The translations under genes were made by a program, and so were the position numbers. A stretch of DNA of 64,000 nucleotides from contig NZ_JAGGPF010000007.1 of the NCBI RefSeq assembly GCF_018613935.1, positions 47,678 through 111,677 on the forward strand, read 5' to 3'. Shown here piece after piece: positions 56,133 through 64,000 of the stretch (position 1 is the stretch's first letter; each line of letters begins with the position of its first letter). The notes below the pieces were generated by a model, which made no database searches, had not been told where the DNA came from, and was given only the letters and a program-made list of their open reading frames with translations. The DNA is from Agromyces sp. ISL-38 (GTDB lineage Bacteria > Actinomycetota > Actinomycetes > Actinomycetales > Microbacteriaceae).

Positions 56133-56200
56133 GGAGGACATTCGGGGTTTCGGAGGACGCTCGGCGAGCCGATCGTCCTACCGAGCGGCGAATGTCCTCC
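56133..56200. repeat. 68-nt extended imperfect palindrome downstream of purH
   Basis: Outer arms GGAGGACATTCG (56133-56144) and CGAATGTCCTCC (56189-56200) are perfect. An inner pair AGGACGCTCGGC/GCCGATCGTCCT (56154-56179, one mismatch) shares the same centre (56166.5). It could act as a long terminator or cruciform. Confidence 0.8.
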
Positions 56201-56243
56201 CGAAGGGAGGCGTCCGGGGGAGTTCGCACGCCGCCCGCGGCGG

Positions 56244-56249
56244 TACCCT
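56244..56249 (+). promoter_or_regulatory. Possible -10 box (TACCCT) of the dehydrogenase gene
   Basis: TACCCT fits the TAnnnT pattern of this window and would start transcription just before the tandem hairpins. No good -35 was found. Confidence 0.35.
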
Positions 56250-56257
56250 TAAGTGAT

Positions 56258-56301
56258 CCCGCGCTCACGAGGCGCGGGCACCGGTTCCGCTCACGAGGCG
56301 G
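56258..56301 (+). ncRNA. Two tandem ACGA-loop hairpins in the leader of the Leu/Val-type dehydrogenase gene
   Basis: Hairpin 1 has stem CCCGCGC/GCGCGGG (56258-56264 with 56272-56278); hairpin 2 has CCGC/GCGG (56287-56290 with 56298-56301). Both enclose the identical 7-mer TCACGAG, which can fold as a bulged T, a C-G pair and an ACGA loop. Hairpin 2 ends 6 bases before the Shine-Dalgarno AAGGAG. The paired ACGA hairpins recall the mini-ykkC (guanidine-II) layout, but the loop-closing pair differs, so a cis-regulatory role is only proposed. Confidence 0.4.
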
Positions 56302-56321
56302 TTGAACAAGGAGAACGATCG

Positions 56322-57413
56322 ATGACGATCACCCACGCCCCGGCACCTGCGCCCGAGGTCCGCGCAGAACTGCCGATGGACGCCCCCGAGCACGAACGTG
56401 TGCTGATCACCCATGGCCCCCGCTCCGGCCTCACCATCATCGTCGCCGTGCACTCGACACGGCTCGGCCAGGCCCTCGGCGGCGCCCGGCTCTGGCGCTA
56501 CGGGCATTGGACCGACGCCCTCGCCGACGCCCTCCGCCTCTCGCAGGCGATGACGCTGAAGAACGCCGCAGCCGGCCTCGCGCGCGGCGGCGGCAAGTCC
56601 GTGATCGCGATCCCCGCCGGCGTCATCCTCGACGAGGCGCGCACGCGCGACGCCATGCTCGACCTCGGCGACGCGGTCGAGTCGCTCGGAGGCGCCTACA
56701 TGACCGCCGAAGACGTCGGCACGAGCGCCGAGCTCATGGCCGTCGTGCACGAGCGCACCGAGTTCGTCTGCGGACTTCCGCCCGAGCAGGGCGGCGTCGG
56801 CGAGCCTGCGGATGCCACTGCGGCAGGTGTGCACGCGTCGATCATCGCGACCCTCGACCACGTCTTCGGATCGCCCGAGATCGCCGGCCGGCACTTCGTC
56901 GTGGCGGGCCTCGGCCAGGTCGGCGGACGCCTCGCCCGTAGCCTCGCCGCAGCCGGAGCCCGGCTCACGGTCACCGACGTCGCCGACGGCAAGCGGGCAC
57001 TCGCCGACGAGCTCGGCGCCGATTGGGTCGAACCCGGCGACGCGCACCTCGTCGAGGCCGACGTGTTCGTGCCGTGCGGACTCGGCGGCGTGCTCACGCC
57101 CGACGTCGCTCGCGGCCTTCGCGTGCACGCCGTCGTCGGTGCGGCGAACAACCAGCTCGCCTCTCGCGACGTCGCGACGATGTTGCAGCGCCGCGGCATC
57201 GTCTGGGCGCCCGACTTCGTCGTGAACGCCGGCGGCGTCATCTACCTCGACGTGGCCGGTGCGCCCGGCGCCGACCAGGCGGGCCTCGACGCGCGCATCG
57301 CAGGCATCGGCGACACCGTCGCCGCGGTGCTCCGAAGCGCCGTTGCGAACGGTTCGACCCCACTCGAGGCGGCCGAACGACTCGCCCGCGATCGCCTCGA
57401 CGCCGCGCGCTGA
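56322..57413 (+). CDS. Leu/Val/Phe-type amino acid dehydrogenase
   Basis: Reversible NAD-dependent oxidative deamination of a branched-chain or aromatic amino acid. 363 residues from ATG 56322 (AAGGAG 8 bases upstream). The dimerisation/catalytic domain has GGARLWRYGHWTDALADALRLSQAMTLKNAAAGLARGGGKSVI (read in parts: the glycine-rich loop, and the MTLKNA lysine that binds the carboxylate, with the catalytic Lys of GGGKSV), then MTAEDVGTSAELMAVV with the catalytic Asp. The Rossmann domain has VVAGLGQVGGRLARSLAAAGARLTVTD and VVGAANNQL. Length and motifs favour leucine or valine over glutamate dehydrogenase. It could supply branched-chain keto acids; the substrate is not proven. Confidence 0.88.
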   Translation: MTITHAPAPAPEVRAELPMDAPEHERVLITHGPRSGLTIIVAVHSTRLGQALGGARLWRYGHWTDALADALRLSQAMTLKNAAAGLARGGGKSVIAIPAGVILDEARTRDAMLDLGDAVESLGGAYMTAEDVGTSAELMAVVHERTEFVCGLPPEQGGVGEPADATAAGVHASIIATLDHVFGSPEIAGRHFVVAGLGQVGGRLARSLAAAGARLTVTDVADGKRALADELGADWVEPGDAHLVEADVFVPCGLGGVLTPDVARGLRVHAVVGAANNQLASRDVATMLQRRGIVWAPDFVVNAGGVIYLDVAGAPGADQAGLDARIAGIGDTVAAVLRSAVANGSTPLEAAERLARDRLDAAR

Positions 57414-57431
57414 CGGGTCGGCACCGGCCGA

Positions 57432-57437
57432 TAGGCT
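57432..57437 (+). promoter_or_regulatory. -10 box (TAGGCT) of a leaderless dimethylargininase transcript
   Basis: TAGGCT, 6 bases, then ATG 57444; suggests transcription independent of the dehydrogenase gene. Confidence 0.6.
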
Positions 57438-57443
57438 CGTGCC

Positions 57444-58700
57444 ATGACGTCCCCCGCCTCGCCGCCTCCGTCCGCCACGGCCCGGTTCACGCCGGCCATC
57501 ACACCGTGGCGGCGCACGATGGCGGTGCTCGTCTCGGCGGGGGTCGTCGCGATCATCGCGATGTCCGTCGCGGTGCTCGCCTTCTTCATCGGCAACGGCC
57601 AGTCGCCGGCGATCGTCCCGCAGCTGTTCGGCCACTTCGGGCTCGCGGCACTCGTGGTGTGGGTGCTGCTCTCGGTGGCGAACGGGATCGGCGCGACCCG
57701 CAGGTGGTTCCTCGCCGCGATCGCCGGCTTCGCCTCGGCGTGCCTCGCCGCACTGTTCGCCACGACGGCCACCGTGAGCGCCGGCGGCAATCCGTTCACG
57801 CCGCGCATATTCGAAGCCGTGCTCGGCTCGCTCGTGAGCTTCAACCTCATCTTCATCCTCGCGGCGATCGCCGGCGAGGTCTTCCTCGCTCCGCGAGTGC
57901 TGCACGGAATCCTGGCGTTCGCGCCGGCTCGGCCGCCGCGGCAGATCGCGCTCGTGCGCATTCCCGCCTCGAACCTCGACGAAGGCGAGCTCACGCATCT
58001 CGAGCGGCAGCCGGTCGACAAGGCGCGCGCCGACGAGCAGTGGGACAACTACTGTGCGGCGCTCGTCGCGGAGGGCTGGGAGACCTTCGAGGTCGACGCC
58101 GCACCCGAGCTCGCCGACTCGGCCTTCGTCGAAGACGCCGTCGTGATGTTCGGCGACCTCGCCGTGATCACGAGCCCGGGCGCGGTGTCGCGGCGCCCCG
58201 AGATCGAGGCGGTCGAGCGCGCGGTGCGGGCGATCCCCGGCGTCACAGTGGAGCGGATCGAGCTGCCCGGCACGCTCGACGGCGGCGACGTGCTGAAGGT
58301 CGAATCCACGGTCTACGTCGGGGCCTCGTCGCGCACGAACGCCGAGGGCATCCGCCAGTTGCGCTCGCTCCTCAACCCCCACGGCTACACCGTGGTCGCG
58401 GTGCCCATCACGAAGGCGCTGCATCTGAAGAGCGCCGCGACGGCATTGCCCGACGGCACCATCATCGGCGACCCTACGCTCCTCGACGTGGTGAGCCTCT
58501 TCCCCCGGTTCGTCCCCGTGCCCGAGCCCGAGGGCGTCGCCGTCGTCGAGCTCTCACGGGAATCGCTGCTCATGTCGGCGGCGGCACCGCAGACGGCGGC
58601 GATGCTCTCGAGCCTCGGTTACCGCGTGGTCACCGTCGACATCAGTGAGTTCGAGAAGCTCGAGGGCTGCGTCACGTGCCTGTCGGTGCGGGTGCGCTGA
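57444..58700 (+). CDS. Membrane-anchored dimethylargininase (DDAH)-like protein
   Basis: 418 residues in two parts. Residues ~25-155 hold four predicted helices (TMAVLVSAGVVAIIAMSVAVLAFF, LAALVVWVLLSVANG, AAIAGFASACLAALFA, LVSFNLIFILAAIAGEVFL). Residues ~170-418 are a guanidino-modifying DDAH/arginine deiminase fold: FVEDAVVMFGDLAVITSPGA, the substrate-binding LPGTLDGGDVLKVESTVYVGASSRTNAEG, the His of KALHLKSAATALPDG and the nucleophile Cys in LEGCVTCLSVRVR. DDAH hydrolyses methylated arginines to citrulline and methylamines. The catalytic domain follows the last helix, so its side depends on topology; an even helix count suggests it is cytoplasmic if the N-terminus is. Confidence 0.85.
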   Translation: MTSPASPPPSATARFTPAITPWRRTMAVLVSAGVVAIIAMSVAVLAFFIGNGQSPAIVPQLFGHFGLAALVVWVLLSVANGIGATRRWFLAAIAGFASACLAALFATTATVSAGGNPFTPRIFEAVLGSLVSFNLIFILAAIAGEVFLAPRVLHGILAFAPARPPRQIALVRIPASNLDEGELTHLERQPVDKARADEQWDNYCAALVAEGWETFEVDAAPELADSAFVEDAVVMFGDLAVITSPGAVSRRPEIEAVERAVRAIPGVTVERIELPGTLDGGDVLKVESTVYVGASSRTNAEGIRQLRSLLNPHGYTVVAVPITKALHLKSAATALPDGTIIGDPTLLDVVSLFPRFVPVPEPEGVAVVELSRESLLMSAAAPQTAAMLSSLGYRVVTVDISEFEKLEGCVTCLSVRVR

Positions 58701-58702
58701 GC

Positions 58703-58719
58703 GAGTCTCGCCGAGACTC
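58703..58719. promoter_or_regulatory. 17-bp palindrome abutting the exporter promoter
   Basis: GAGTCTCG-C-CGAGACTC, a perfect 8-1-8 palindrome, ends one base before the -35 box TTGCAC. It may be an operator for the ABC exporter or a weak terminator for the DDAH gene, whose stop is 2 bases upstream. Confidence 0.65.
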
Positions 58720-58749
58720 TTGCACCCGACGGAGCTGTACCCATAGGCT
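58720..58749 (+). promoter_or_regulatory. Promoter of the ABC exporter operon
   Basis: TTGCAC (-35, 58720-58725), 18 bases, TAGGCT (-10, 58744-58749). Transcription near 58756 gives a leader of almost 290 bases before the exporter start. Confidence 0.6.
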
Positions 58750-58817
58750 GTAGGGCTGGCTGCCGTGAGAGATCCGGTGGCCTTGGGGATGATCAGTCAA
58801 CGACGCAGGAGGACACC

Positions 58818-58901
58818 ATGCAGACAGACACCAACGCCCGCACGATCGCGGTCGACGGCGCTGCCCGCCCGGCGCTCCTCTCCGATCGGATCGCCGGGTA
58901 G
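58818..58901 (+). CDS. Small upstream ORF (27 codons), possible leader peptide
   Basis: ATG 58818 with a perfect Shine-Dalgarno AGGAGG 5 bases upstream, ending TAG at 58899-58901 (MQTDTNARTIAVDGAARPAL then LSDRIAG). No family is recognised. It lies in the long leader of the exporter operon, about 60 bases after the predicted transcription start and 141 bases before the exporter start codon. A 6-bp hairpin (GCCGGC-TTC-GCCGGC, 58916-58930) follows 14 bases after its stop. Together these look like a ribosome-mediated attenuation leader, but the peptide could also be a functional small protein or be unused. Confidence 0.5.
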   Translation: MQTDTNARTIAVDGAARPALLSDRIAG

Positions 58902-59042
58902 CACCAGGCCCGTCCGCCGGCTTCGCCGGCCCGTCTCGCGGTATCTCCGCATCCGGCGCGATTCCACGCGTCCACTTGTTCTGATCTCGTCCGATCGACG
59001 CCTCTTCGCGACCGCTCGGCGCACCTCCGGAAGGAAACGGCT

Positions 59043-60989
59043 TTGTCAGCCACCCCTCACAACACCGACCACCCCGCCGAGCGCACGAGCGCCGTGCGGG
59101 CGCTGTTCCGGCTCCGCGAGTACGCGCGGCCTGCGCTCCCCGCGATCGCCGCCGGCATGGGCGCCTCGCTCGCTTCGCAGCTCATCGCGCTTTCGATTCC
59201 GCAAGTGCTGCAGGCCGTCGTCGACGGCCCGCTCTCCGACGGCGACGCGAGCGCGATCTGGCCGCTCGCCGGGCTCGTCTTCGGCCTCGGCGTGCTCGAG
59301 GCCGTGATGATCGCGCTGCGCCGCTGGTTCGTGCTCACACCGGGCACGAAGGTCGAGGCGAGCATGCGCAACGCGCTCTATGCGAAGCTGCAGGACCTAC
59401 CGGTGAGCTTTCACGATCGCTGGCCGAGCGGGCAGCTGCTGTCGCGAGCCATGAGCGACCTCGGCCTCATCCGCCGGTGGCTGTCGTTCGGGCTCGTGCT
59501 GCTCGTCGTGAACCTCATCGTGATCGTCGTGGGCCTCGGCATCCTCATCTCCATGAACTGGATGCTCGGCGTCGTGTTCCTCGTGTGCTCGATCCCGCTC
59601 TGGATCGTCGGCTTCCGGTTCGAGGGCCGCTACTCGGAGGTCTCCCGGCGCAGCCAGGACCAGGCCGGCGACCTCGCAACCGCCGTCGAGGAATCGGTGC
59701 ACGGTATCCGCGTGCTGAAGGCCTTCGGCCGCGGCAAGCACGCACTGTCGAGCTTCCGCGTCCGAGCCGAGTCCCTGCGCCGCACCGAGATCGAGAAGGC
59801 GCGCCTCGAGGCGAGCATCTGGGCATGGATCATCCTGGTCCCTGCCGTCGCGCTCGCCGGATGCCTCGTGCTCGGTGTGTGGCTCGCGTCGCAAGGCGTG
59901 CTCACCGTCGGCGAGCTCGTCGCGTTCTTCGCGACGGCCACCGTGCTCGCGTGGCCGATCGAGTCGATCGGCTTCCTGCTCGCGTTCTCGCTCGACGCGC
60001 GCACGGCGACCGATCGCTTCTTCGACATCCTCGACAGCGAGAACGCCATCACCGACCCCGAGCGCCGCGTCTCGGTCGAGCAGCCGCTCGGCGAGCTCGC
60101 GTTCTCAGGCGTTCGCTTCCGCTACCAGGACGCGCCCGAGCGGTTCGGCGACCTGCTCGACGGGATCGACCTCGTCGTGGAGCCCGGCGAGACGATGGCC
60201 CTCGTCGGCCTCACCGGGAGCGGCAAGACGACCCTGACCGCGCTCACCACCCGGCTCTACGACGTGACGGGAGGCTCGATCACGCTCGACGGCGTCGACA
60301 TCCGGGCGCTCTCCCGCGAGGAGCTCCGCACGCACATCGCCATGGCGTTCGAGGATGCCACGCTGTTCAGCGCCTCGGTGCGCGAGAACGTGCTGCTCGG
60401 CCGTCCCGAATTCGGCGAAGGCGACCCGGCGCTCGCCGCCGAGGCCGAGCGAGTGCTCGACGAAGCACTGAGCATCGCGCAGGCGTCGTTCGTCTACGAC
60501 CTGCCCGACGGCGTCGACACGAAGGTCGGCGAAGAGGGCATGAGCCTCTCAGGAGGGCAGCGGCAGCGGCTCGCGCTCGCTCGCGCGGTCGCGGCATCCC
60601 CCTCGGTGCTCGTGCTCGACGACCCCCTCTCGGCGCTCGACGTCGCGACCGAGGCACGCGTCGAAGCCGAGCTGCGCCGAGTGCTCGCCTCGACGACCGC
60701 GCTCATCGTCGCGCACCGCCCGTCGACCGTCTTGCTCGCCGATCGCGTCGCGCTCCTCGAGGAGGGTCGCATCACCGCGGTCGGCACCCACTCCGAGCTG
60801 CTGCGTGAGAACGAGCACTACGCCTTCGTCATCTCGAGCCTCGAAGACGAAGTGCGACGCGAGGCTGCGGAGGCATCCGATCTCCTCGTGACGGATGCCG
60901 CCGAGTCATCCGATCCCATCGAATCGGAAGCCGCCGAACACACATCGACCGAGACCGGACCCATCGAACGAGAGGAGGCGAACCGATGA
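59043..60989 (+). CDS. ABC exporter half-transporter A, degenerate ATP site
   Basis: 648 residues from TTG 59043 (GGAAGGA 7 bases upstream). An N-terminal six-helix exporter domain (~20-315) is followed by an ATPase domain: Walker [10 protein letters not shown], signature [15 protein letters not shown], Walker [13 protein letters not shown] and H-loop IVAHRPSTV. The residue after the Walker B Asp is Asp instead of the catalytic Glu, the mark of the degenerate site in heterodimeric exporters. A ~50-residue Glu/Ser/Thr-rich tail follows. It overlaps the next gene by 4 bases (ATGA). Cargo unknown; the TM287/288 and BmrCD types export drugs or lipids. Confidence 0.92.
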   Translation: MSATPHNTDHPAERTSAVRALFRLREYARPALPAIAAGMGASLASQLIALSIPQVLQAVVDGPLSDGDASAIWPLAGLVFGLGVLEAVMIALRRWFVLTPGTKVEASMRNALYAKLQDLPVSFHDRWPSGQLLSRAMSDLGLIRRWLSFGLVLLVVNLIVIVVGLGILISMNWMLGVVFLVCSIPLWIVGFRFEGRYSEVSRRSQDQAGDLATAVEESVHGIRVLKAFGRGKHALSSFRVRAESLRRTEIEKARLEASIWAWIILVPAVALAGCLVLGVWLASQGVLTVGELVAFFATATVLAWPIESIGFLLAFSLDARTATDRFFDILDSENAITDPERRVSVEQPLGELAFSGVRFRYQDAPERFGDLLDGIDLVVEPGETMALVGLTGSGKTTLTALTTRLYDVTGGSITLDGVDIRALSREELRTHIAMAFEDATLFSASVRENVLLGRPEFGEGDPALAAEAERVLDEALSIAQASFVYDLPDGVDTKVGEEGMSLSGGQRQRLALARAVAASPSVLVLDDPLSALDVATEARVEAELRRVLASTTALIVAHRPSTVLLADRVALLEEGRITAVGTHSELLRENEHYAFVISSLEDEVRREAAEASDLLVTDAAESSDPIESEAAEHTSTETGPIEREEANR

Positions 60990-62791
60990 GCGTCATCGGC
61001 GTCGAAGGTGAGGAGCGCAACGACTTCACCAAGGCCGAGTCGAAGCAGGTGCGCGCGCGATCGCTGCGCCTGCTCGGCTCCCTGTTGCGGCCGCTGCGGT
61101 TGCGGCTCTGGCTCACGATGCTCGTCGTGCTCGTCTCGACGGCCGCGCAGGTCGCAGGGCCCGCGCTCATCGGATTCGGCATCGACCGCGGCTTGCCGGC
61201 CCTGCTCGACGGCGACTGGCTGCCGGTGGGCTTCGCCGGCGTCGCCTACCTGCTCACGGCCGCCTCGGGAGCGCTGCTCATCGCGTGGTACATCCGGCTC
61301 TCGACTCGAATCAGCCAAGCGGTGCTCCTCGACCTGCGTACGCGAGTGTTCCTGCACACGCAGAAGCTCTCGCTCGAGTTCCACGAGTCGTACACCTCGG
61401 GGCGAATCATCTCGCGACAGACGAGCGACCTCGATGCGATCCGCGAGCTGCTCGACGAGGGCATCAACCAGCTCGTGCGCGGCGTCCTCTACATGTCGTT
61501 CACGGCGATCGCCCTGGTGCTGCTCGACTGGACGTCGGCGCTCGTGCTGCTCGGCGCGCTCATCCCGCTCACGGTGCTCACGCGCTGGTTCCAGGTGCGC
61601 TCGCAGAAGCTCTTCCGCCAGTCCCGGGTCGCCTCGGCGAAGCTCATCGTGCACTTCGTGGAGTCGATGACGGGCATCCGGGCGGTGCAGGCGTTCCGCA
61701 AGGAGCGGCGCAACGAGAAGGCCTACGGCGAGCTCGTCGAGGACTATCGCGACGTCAACGCCCGCGTGATCCAGCTCTTCGGCATCTACGACCCTGGCCT
61801 GCTGCTCATCGGCAACGCGTGCGTCGCGGCGGTGCTCGTCGTCGGCGGATTCCGCGTGGTCGAGGGTGAGCTCGCGATCGGCCTGCTCCTCTCGGCGCTC
61901 CTCTACACGAAGCGGTTCTTCGACCCGATCGAGGACATGGCGATGTTCTACAACGGGTACCAGTCGGCCGCCTCGGCGCTCGAGAAGATCTCCGGCGTGC
62001 TCGAGGAGGAGCCAAGCGTGCCCGAGCCGCGGCATCCGGTCGACCTGTGGAAGGCGTCGGGGCATGTGCGCTTCGAGGCCGTCGAGTTCGCATACACGAA
62101 GGATCGCGTCATCCTGCCGCGTTTCGACCTCGACGTGCCGGCCGGACAGACGATCGCGCTCGTGGGCTCGACGGGGGCCGGCAAGTCGACGCTCGCGAAG
62201 CTCCTCGCGCGGTTCTACGACCCGAGTGACGGGGTCGTCGAGCTCGACGGCATCGACCTCAGGTCGCTGCACCCGAAGGACCTGCGGCGCGCGATCGTGA
62301 TGGTCACGCAGGAGGCGTACCTGTTCTCGGGTTCCGTGGCCGACAACATCGCGCTCGGCAAGCCCGACGCGTCGTACGACGAGATCGTGCGCGCCGCGAA
62401 GGCCGTCGGTGCGCACGAGTTCATCGAGAGCCTGCCGAACGGGTACGACACCGACGTGAACAAGCGCGGCGGGCGAGTGAGCGCGGGCCAGCGCCAGCTG
62501 ATCTCGTTCGCGCGGGCGTTCCTCGCGAACCCGGCGGTGCTCATCCTCGACGAGGCGACGTCATCGCTCGACATCCCGAGCGAGCGGCTCGTGCAGGAGG
62601 GGCTCACGACGCTCCTCGCCGACCGCACCGCGGTGATCATCGCGCACCGCCTCTCGACGGTCGCGATCGCCGACCGGGTGCTCGTGATGGAGCAGGGCCG
62701 CATCGTCGAGGACGGCGCGCCCTCCGACCTCATCGGCGGGTCGGGCCGCTTCGCCGCTCTGCACGCGGCGTGGCGGGACTCGCTCGTGTGA
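60986..62791 (+). CDS. ABC exporter half-transporter B, canonical ATP site
   Basis: 601 residues, the partner of the preceding gene. Six-helix domain ~38-330, ATPase domain with Walker [11 protein letters not shown]-loop [11 protein letters not shown], signature VSAGQRQ in place of LSGGQ, Walker [14 protein letters not shown] with the catalytic Glu and H-loop IIAHRLSTV. The altered signature would face the degenerate Walker B of subunit A, so both defects fall in one composite site while the other stays canonical. An N-terminal ~30-residue basic extension precedes the first helix. A strong terminator follows. Confidence 0.92.
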   Translation: MSVIGVEGEERNDFTKAESKQVRARSLRLLGSLLRPLRLRLWLTMLVVLVSTAAQVAGPALIGFGIDRGLPALLDGDWLPVGFAGVAYLLTAASGALLIAWYIRLSTRISQAVLLDLRTRVFLHTQKLSLEFHESYTSGRIISRQTSDLDAIRELLDEGINQLVRGVLYMSFTAIALVLLDWTSALVLLGALIPLTVLTRWFQVRSQKLFRQSRVASAKLIVHFVESMTGIRAVQAFRKERRNEKAYGELVEDYRDVNARVIQLFGIYDPGLLLIGNACVAAVLVVGGFRVVEGELAIGLLLSALLYTKRFFDPIEDMAMFYNGYQSAASALEKISGVLEEEPSVPEPRHPVDLWKASGHVRFEAVEFAYTKDRVILPRFDLDVPAGQTIALVGSTGAGKSTLAKLLARFYDPSDGVVELDGIDLRSLHPKDLRRAIVMVTQEAYLFSGSVADNIALGKPDASYDEIVRAAKAVGAHEFIESLPNGYDTDVNKRGGRVSAGQRQLISFARAFLANPAVLILDEATSSLDIPSERLVQEGLTTLLADRTAVIIAHRLSTVAIADRVLVMEQGRIVEDGAPSDLIGGSGRFAALHAAWRDSLV

Positions 62792-62814
62792 GGTGCCGCG
62801 GCAGGAGCTGAACG

Positions 62815-62852
62815 CGAGGGGAGGACGATTCCGCGGAATCGTCCTCCCCTCG
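62815..62852. terminator. Bidirectional terminator, perfect 38-nt palindrome
   Basis: Arms 62815-62833 and 62834-62852 are exact reverse complements (GAGGGGAGGACGATTCC type). It lies between convergent genes, 23 bases after the exporter stop and 2 bases before the next gene's stop. Confidence 0.85.
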
Positions 62853-62854
62853 AG

Positions 62855-64000
62855 TCAGTCGAGCGGCGCCCGCACCACGCGATCGTCGATCTCCGCCTCG
62901 GCGGCGCGGGCCTCGGGGAGCCACCAGACGATGTTCGCCCACGCGATGACGAACGCAGCGGCCTCCAGCGTGTGCTGGAGCAACGGCTCGAGCCGCGCGT
63001 CGAGCTTGTCGACGAGGAACCATGCCGCCCACCCGCCGAGGGCCGAAACGATCGTGATCGTGAGCCAGTTGACGCCGCGCGAGACCGAGAGCGGGATGCC
63101 CGTGATCGGCAGCCAGTCGTGCGTCAGCACGATCGCGACCGCGCTGCCGCCCGCGACGAGGATCGGCAGGAACCACCGGGGCTCAGGATCCAGCAGCCCT
63201 GAGGTCTGCCCCACGAGGAACTGCGTGAGGGGCAGGAGACCGCCCAGCACGGCGAACGTGCCCAGCATCAGCCAGACGCGCAGCCGTCGGCCGGGCACAT
63301 CGGTGCGCCGCACCGACGTCGCGGCGCGGTTCGTCGTCGCGACGAGCGCGCCGCTCACGCCGAGGCAGAGCAGCGTCATGAGCGTGTTCGACTGGTAGAT
63401 CGAGAACGCGAGCGGGAACAGGCTCAGGATCGCGACGACGCCGTAGAGCAGGGTCGGCCGCCACGCCCGAAGTGCCGCGCGCCCGACCAGGTCGGCGAGC
63501 TCCCCGTCGCTCGCGTTCTTGACGGCGCTCCACCGGATTCTCGCTCGCGCGACGCCGACCACGAGCAGGACGAGCAGCACGCCGCAGATCGCCATCGCGA
63601 TGCCGAAGGGCACCCATGCGACCTGCTTGGGAACGGCCTTCCAGCTCGTGAGCCACGCGGCCGCCGCCACGAAGCCCGCGATGAGCGCGAGCCGCGGCGG
63701 GTCGATGAGGGTGGGCAGCGCGACGAGGATGGGGCGCAGCGCTGCGAGCACGGCGCCTGCCCCGATGGCGATCACACGATTCACCGGGGAGACGACCACG
63801 CGGTCGATGAGACGCACGGCGCGCGAGGCGATCGCGAACCGGTATCCAGGGTCGAGGTTCCAGATGGTGTCGGTGCCCGCGCGCAAACGCACCCTGCGGC
63901 GGGCGCGAGTGGCTTCGACGGCGGCTCGATGGTCGGCGACGTCGGCGGGTGCCGCCCAGCGGCCGGCCGCGGGGTGCGCCGACGCGGGCGACGCGGGCGA
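62855..64000 (-). CDS. Hypothetical polytopic membrane protein (5' end outside window)
   Basis: At least 382 codons open to the window edge. The last possible start inside is GTG 63892, but the upstream frame continues without a stop (ending in repeated SPA-like codons), so the true N-terminus is probably beyond 64000. Visible features: a basic segment ending RRRVRLRAGTDTIWNLDPGYRF, then about eight to ten helices, with charged loops GVARARIRWSAVKNASDGELADLVGR and TNRAATSVRRTDVPGRRLRV. The C-terminus is short and charged. I do not recognise the family and give no function. Confidence 0.65.
   Translation of the reverse strand, partial: SPASPASAHPAAGRWAAPADVADHRAAVEATRARRRVRLRAGTDTIWNLDPGYRFAIASRAVRLIDRVVVSPVNRVIAIGAGAVLAALRPILVALPTLIDPPRLALIAGFVAAAAWLTSWKAVPKQVAWVPFGIAMAICGVLLVLLVVGVARARIRWSAVKNASDGELADLVGRAALRAWRPTLLYGVVAILSLFPLAFSIYQSNTLMTLLCLGVSGALVATTNRAATSVRRTDVPGRRLRVWLMLGTFAVLGGLLPLTQFLVGQTSGLLDPEPRWFLPILVAGGSAVAIVLTHDWLPITGIPLSVSRGVNWLTITIVSALGGWAAWFLVDKLDARLEPLLQHTLEAAAFVIAWANIVWWLPEARAAEAEIDDRVVRAPLD

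Overview
The window is a G+C-rich (roughly 70% by impression) chromosomal segment of a high-G+C Gram-positive bacterium, most likely a Microbacteriaceae-type actinobacterium (Agromyces/Microbacterium-like). The evidence is gene content and order: rplQ-truA-rplM-rpsI-glmM, acpS-alr-tsaE-tsaB-rimI-tsaD, guaB plus guaB3, SURF1-DUF3817-guaA, and the sucC-sucD-perM-purN-purH order also known from mycobacteria. Other signs are frequent GTG starts, CIRCE control of groES and many leaderless promoters. No tRNA, rRNA, CRISPR array, insertion sequence or prophage gene was seen, and the segment reads as core chromosome with a few accessory insertions.

Layout. 1-3416: ribosomal proteins L17 (5' cut), L13 and S9, with the tRNA pseudouridine synthase TruA. 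3440-7735: glmM and glmS (UDP-GlcNAc precursor synthesis) flank coaA on the other strand. 7761-12132: a tight cell-wall and tRNA-modification operon (acpS, alr, tsaE, tsaB, rimI, tsaD) whose genes mostly overlap. 12271-13855: three small proline-rich or DUF4190-like membrane proteins. 13933-16600: a THUMP-like methyltransferase, groES under two CIRCE operators, and a RarD/EamA transporter. 16874-22620: a branched-chain amino-acid-type ABC importer; the lipoprotein gene is on + and livHMGF is convergent on -. LivH carries an unusual secreted N-terminal domain. 22849-30676: guaB, a MalY-like C-S lyase, an ABC-F protein, guaB3 and glpD, with several dispersed repeats between them.

30728-36794: an orphan antiporter regulatory subunit, SURF1, an HtrA-like protease, a TetR regulator, DUF3817, guaA and L-lactate dehydrogenase. 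36858-44162: a BI-1 family membrane protein, a glycerophosphodiesterase, a large secreted repeat protein and the helicase PcrA. 44182-49959: a flavin monooxygenase divergent from a TetR gene with three evenly spaced operators, then a cNMP-binding/TrxR-like oxidoreductase coupled to a UBP zinc-finger protein, DUF72 and VIT1. 50161-58700: succinyl-CoA synthetase, PerM-like protein, purN and purH, a Leu/Val-type dehydrogenase behind two tandem ACGA-loop hairpins, and a membrane-fused dimethylargininase. 58720-62791: a heterodimeric ABC exporter with a long leader that contains a 27-codon upstream ORF. 62855-64000: a membrane protein running off the window.

Purine synthesis (purN, purH, guaB, guaA) is spread over the segment. 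Two genome-style signals cut across gene boundaries: a TAGRCT -10 box exactly 6 nt before the start codon (leaderless mRNAs), and heavy over-use of the word GCATCCG/CGGATGC, which also builds two terminator stems.
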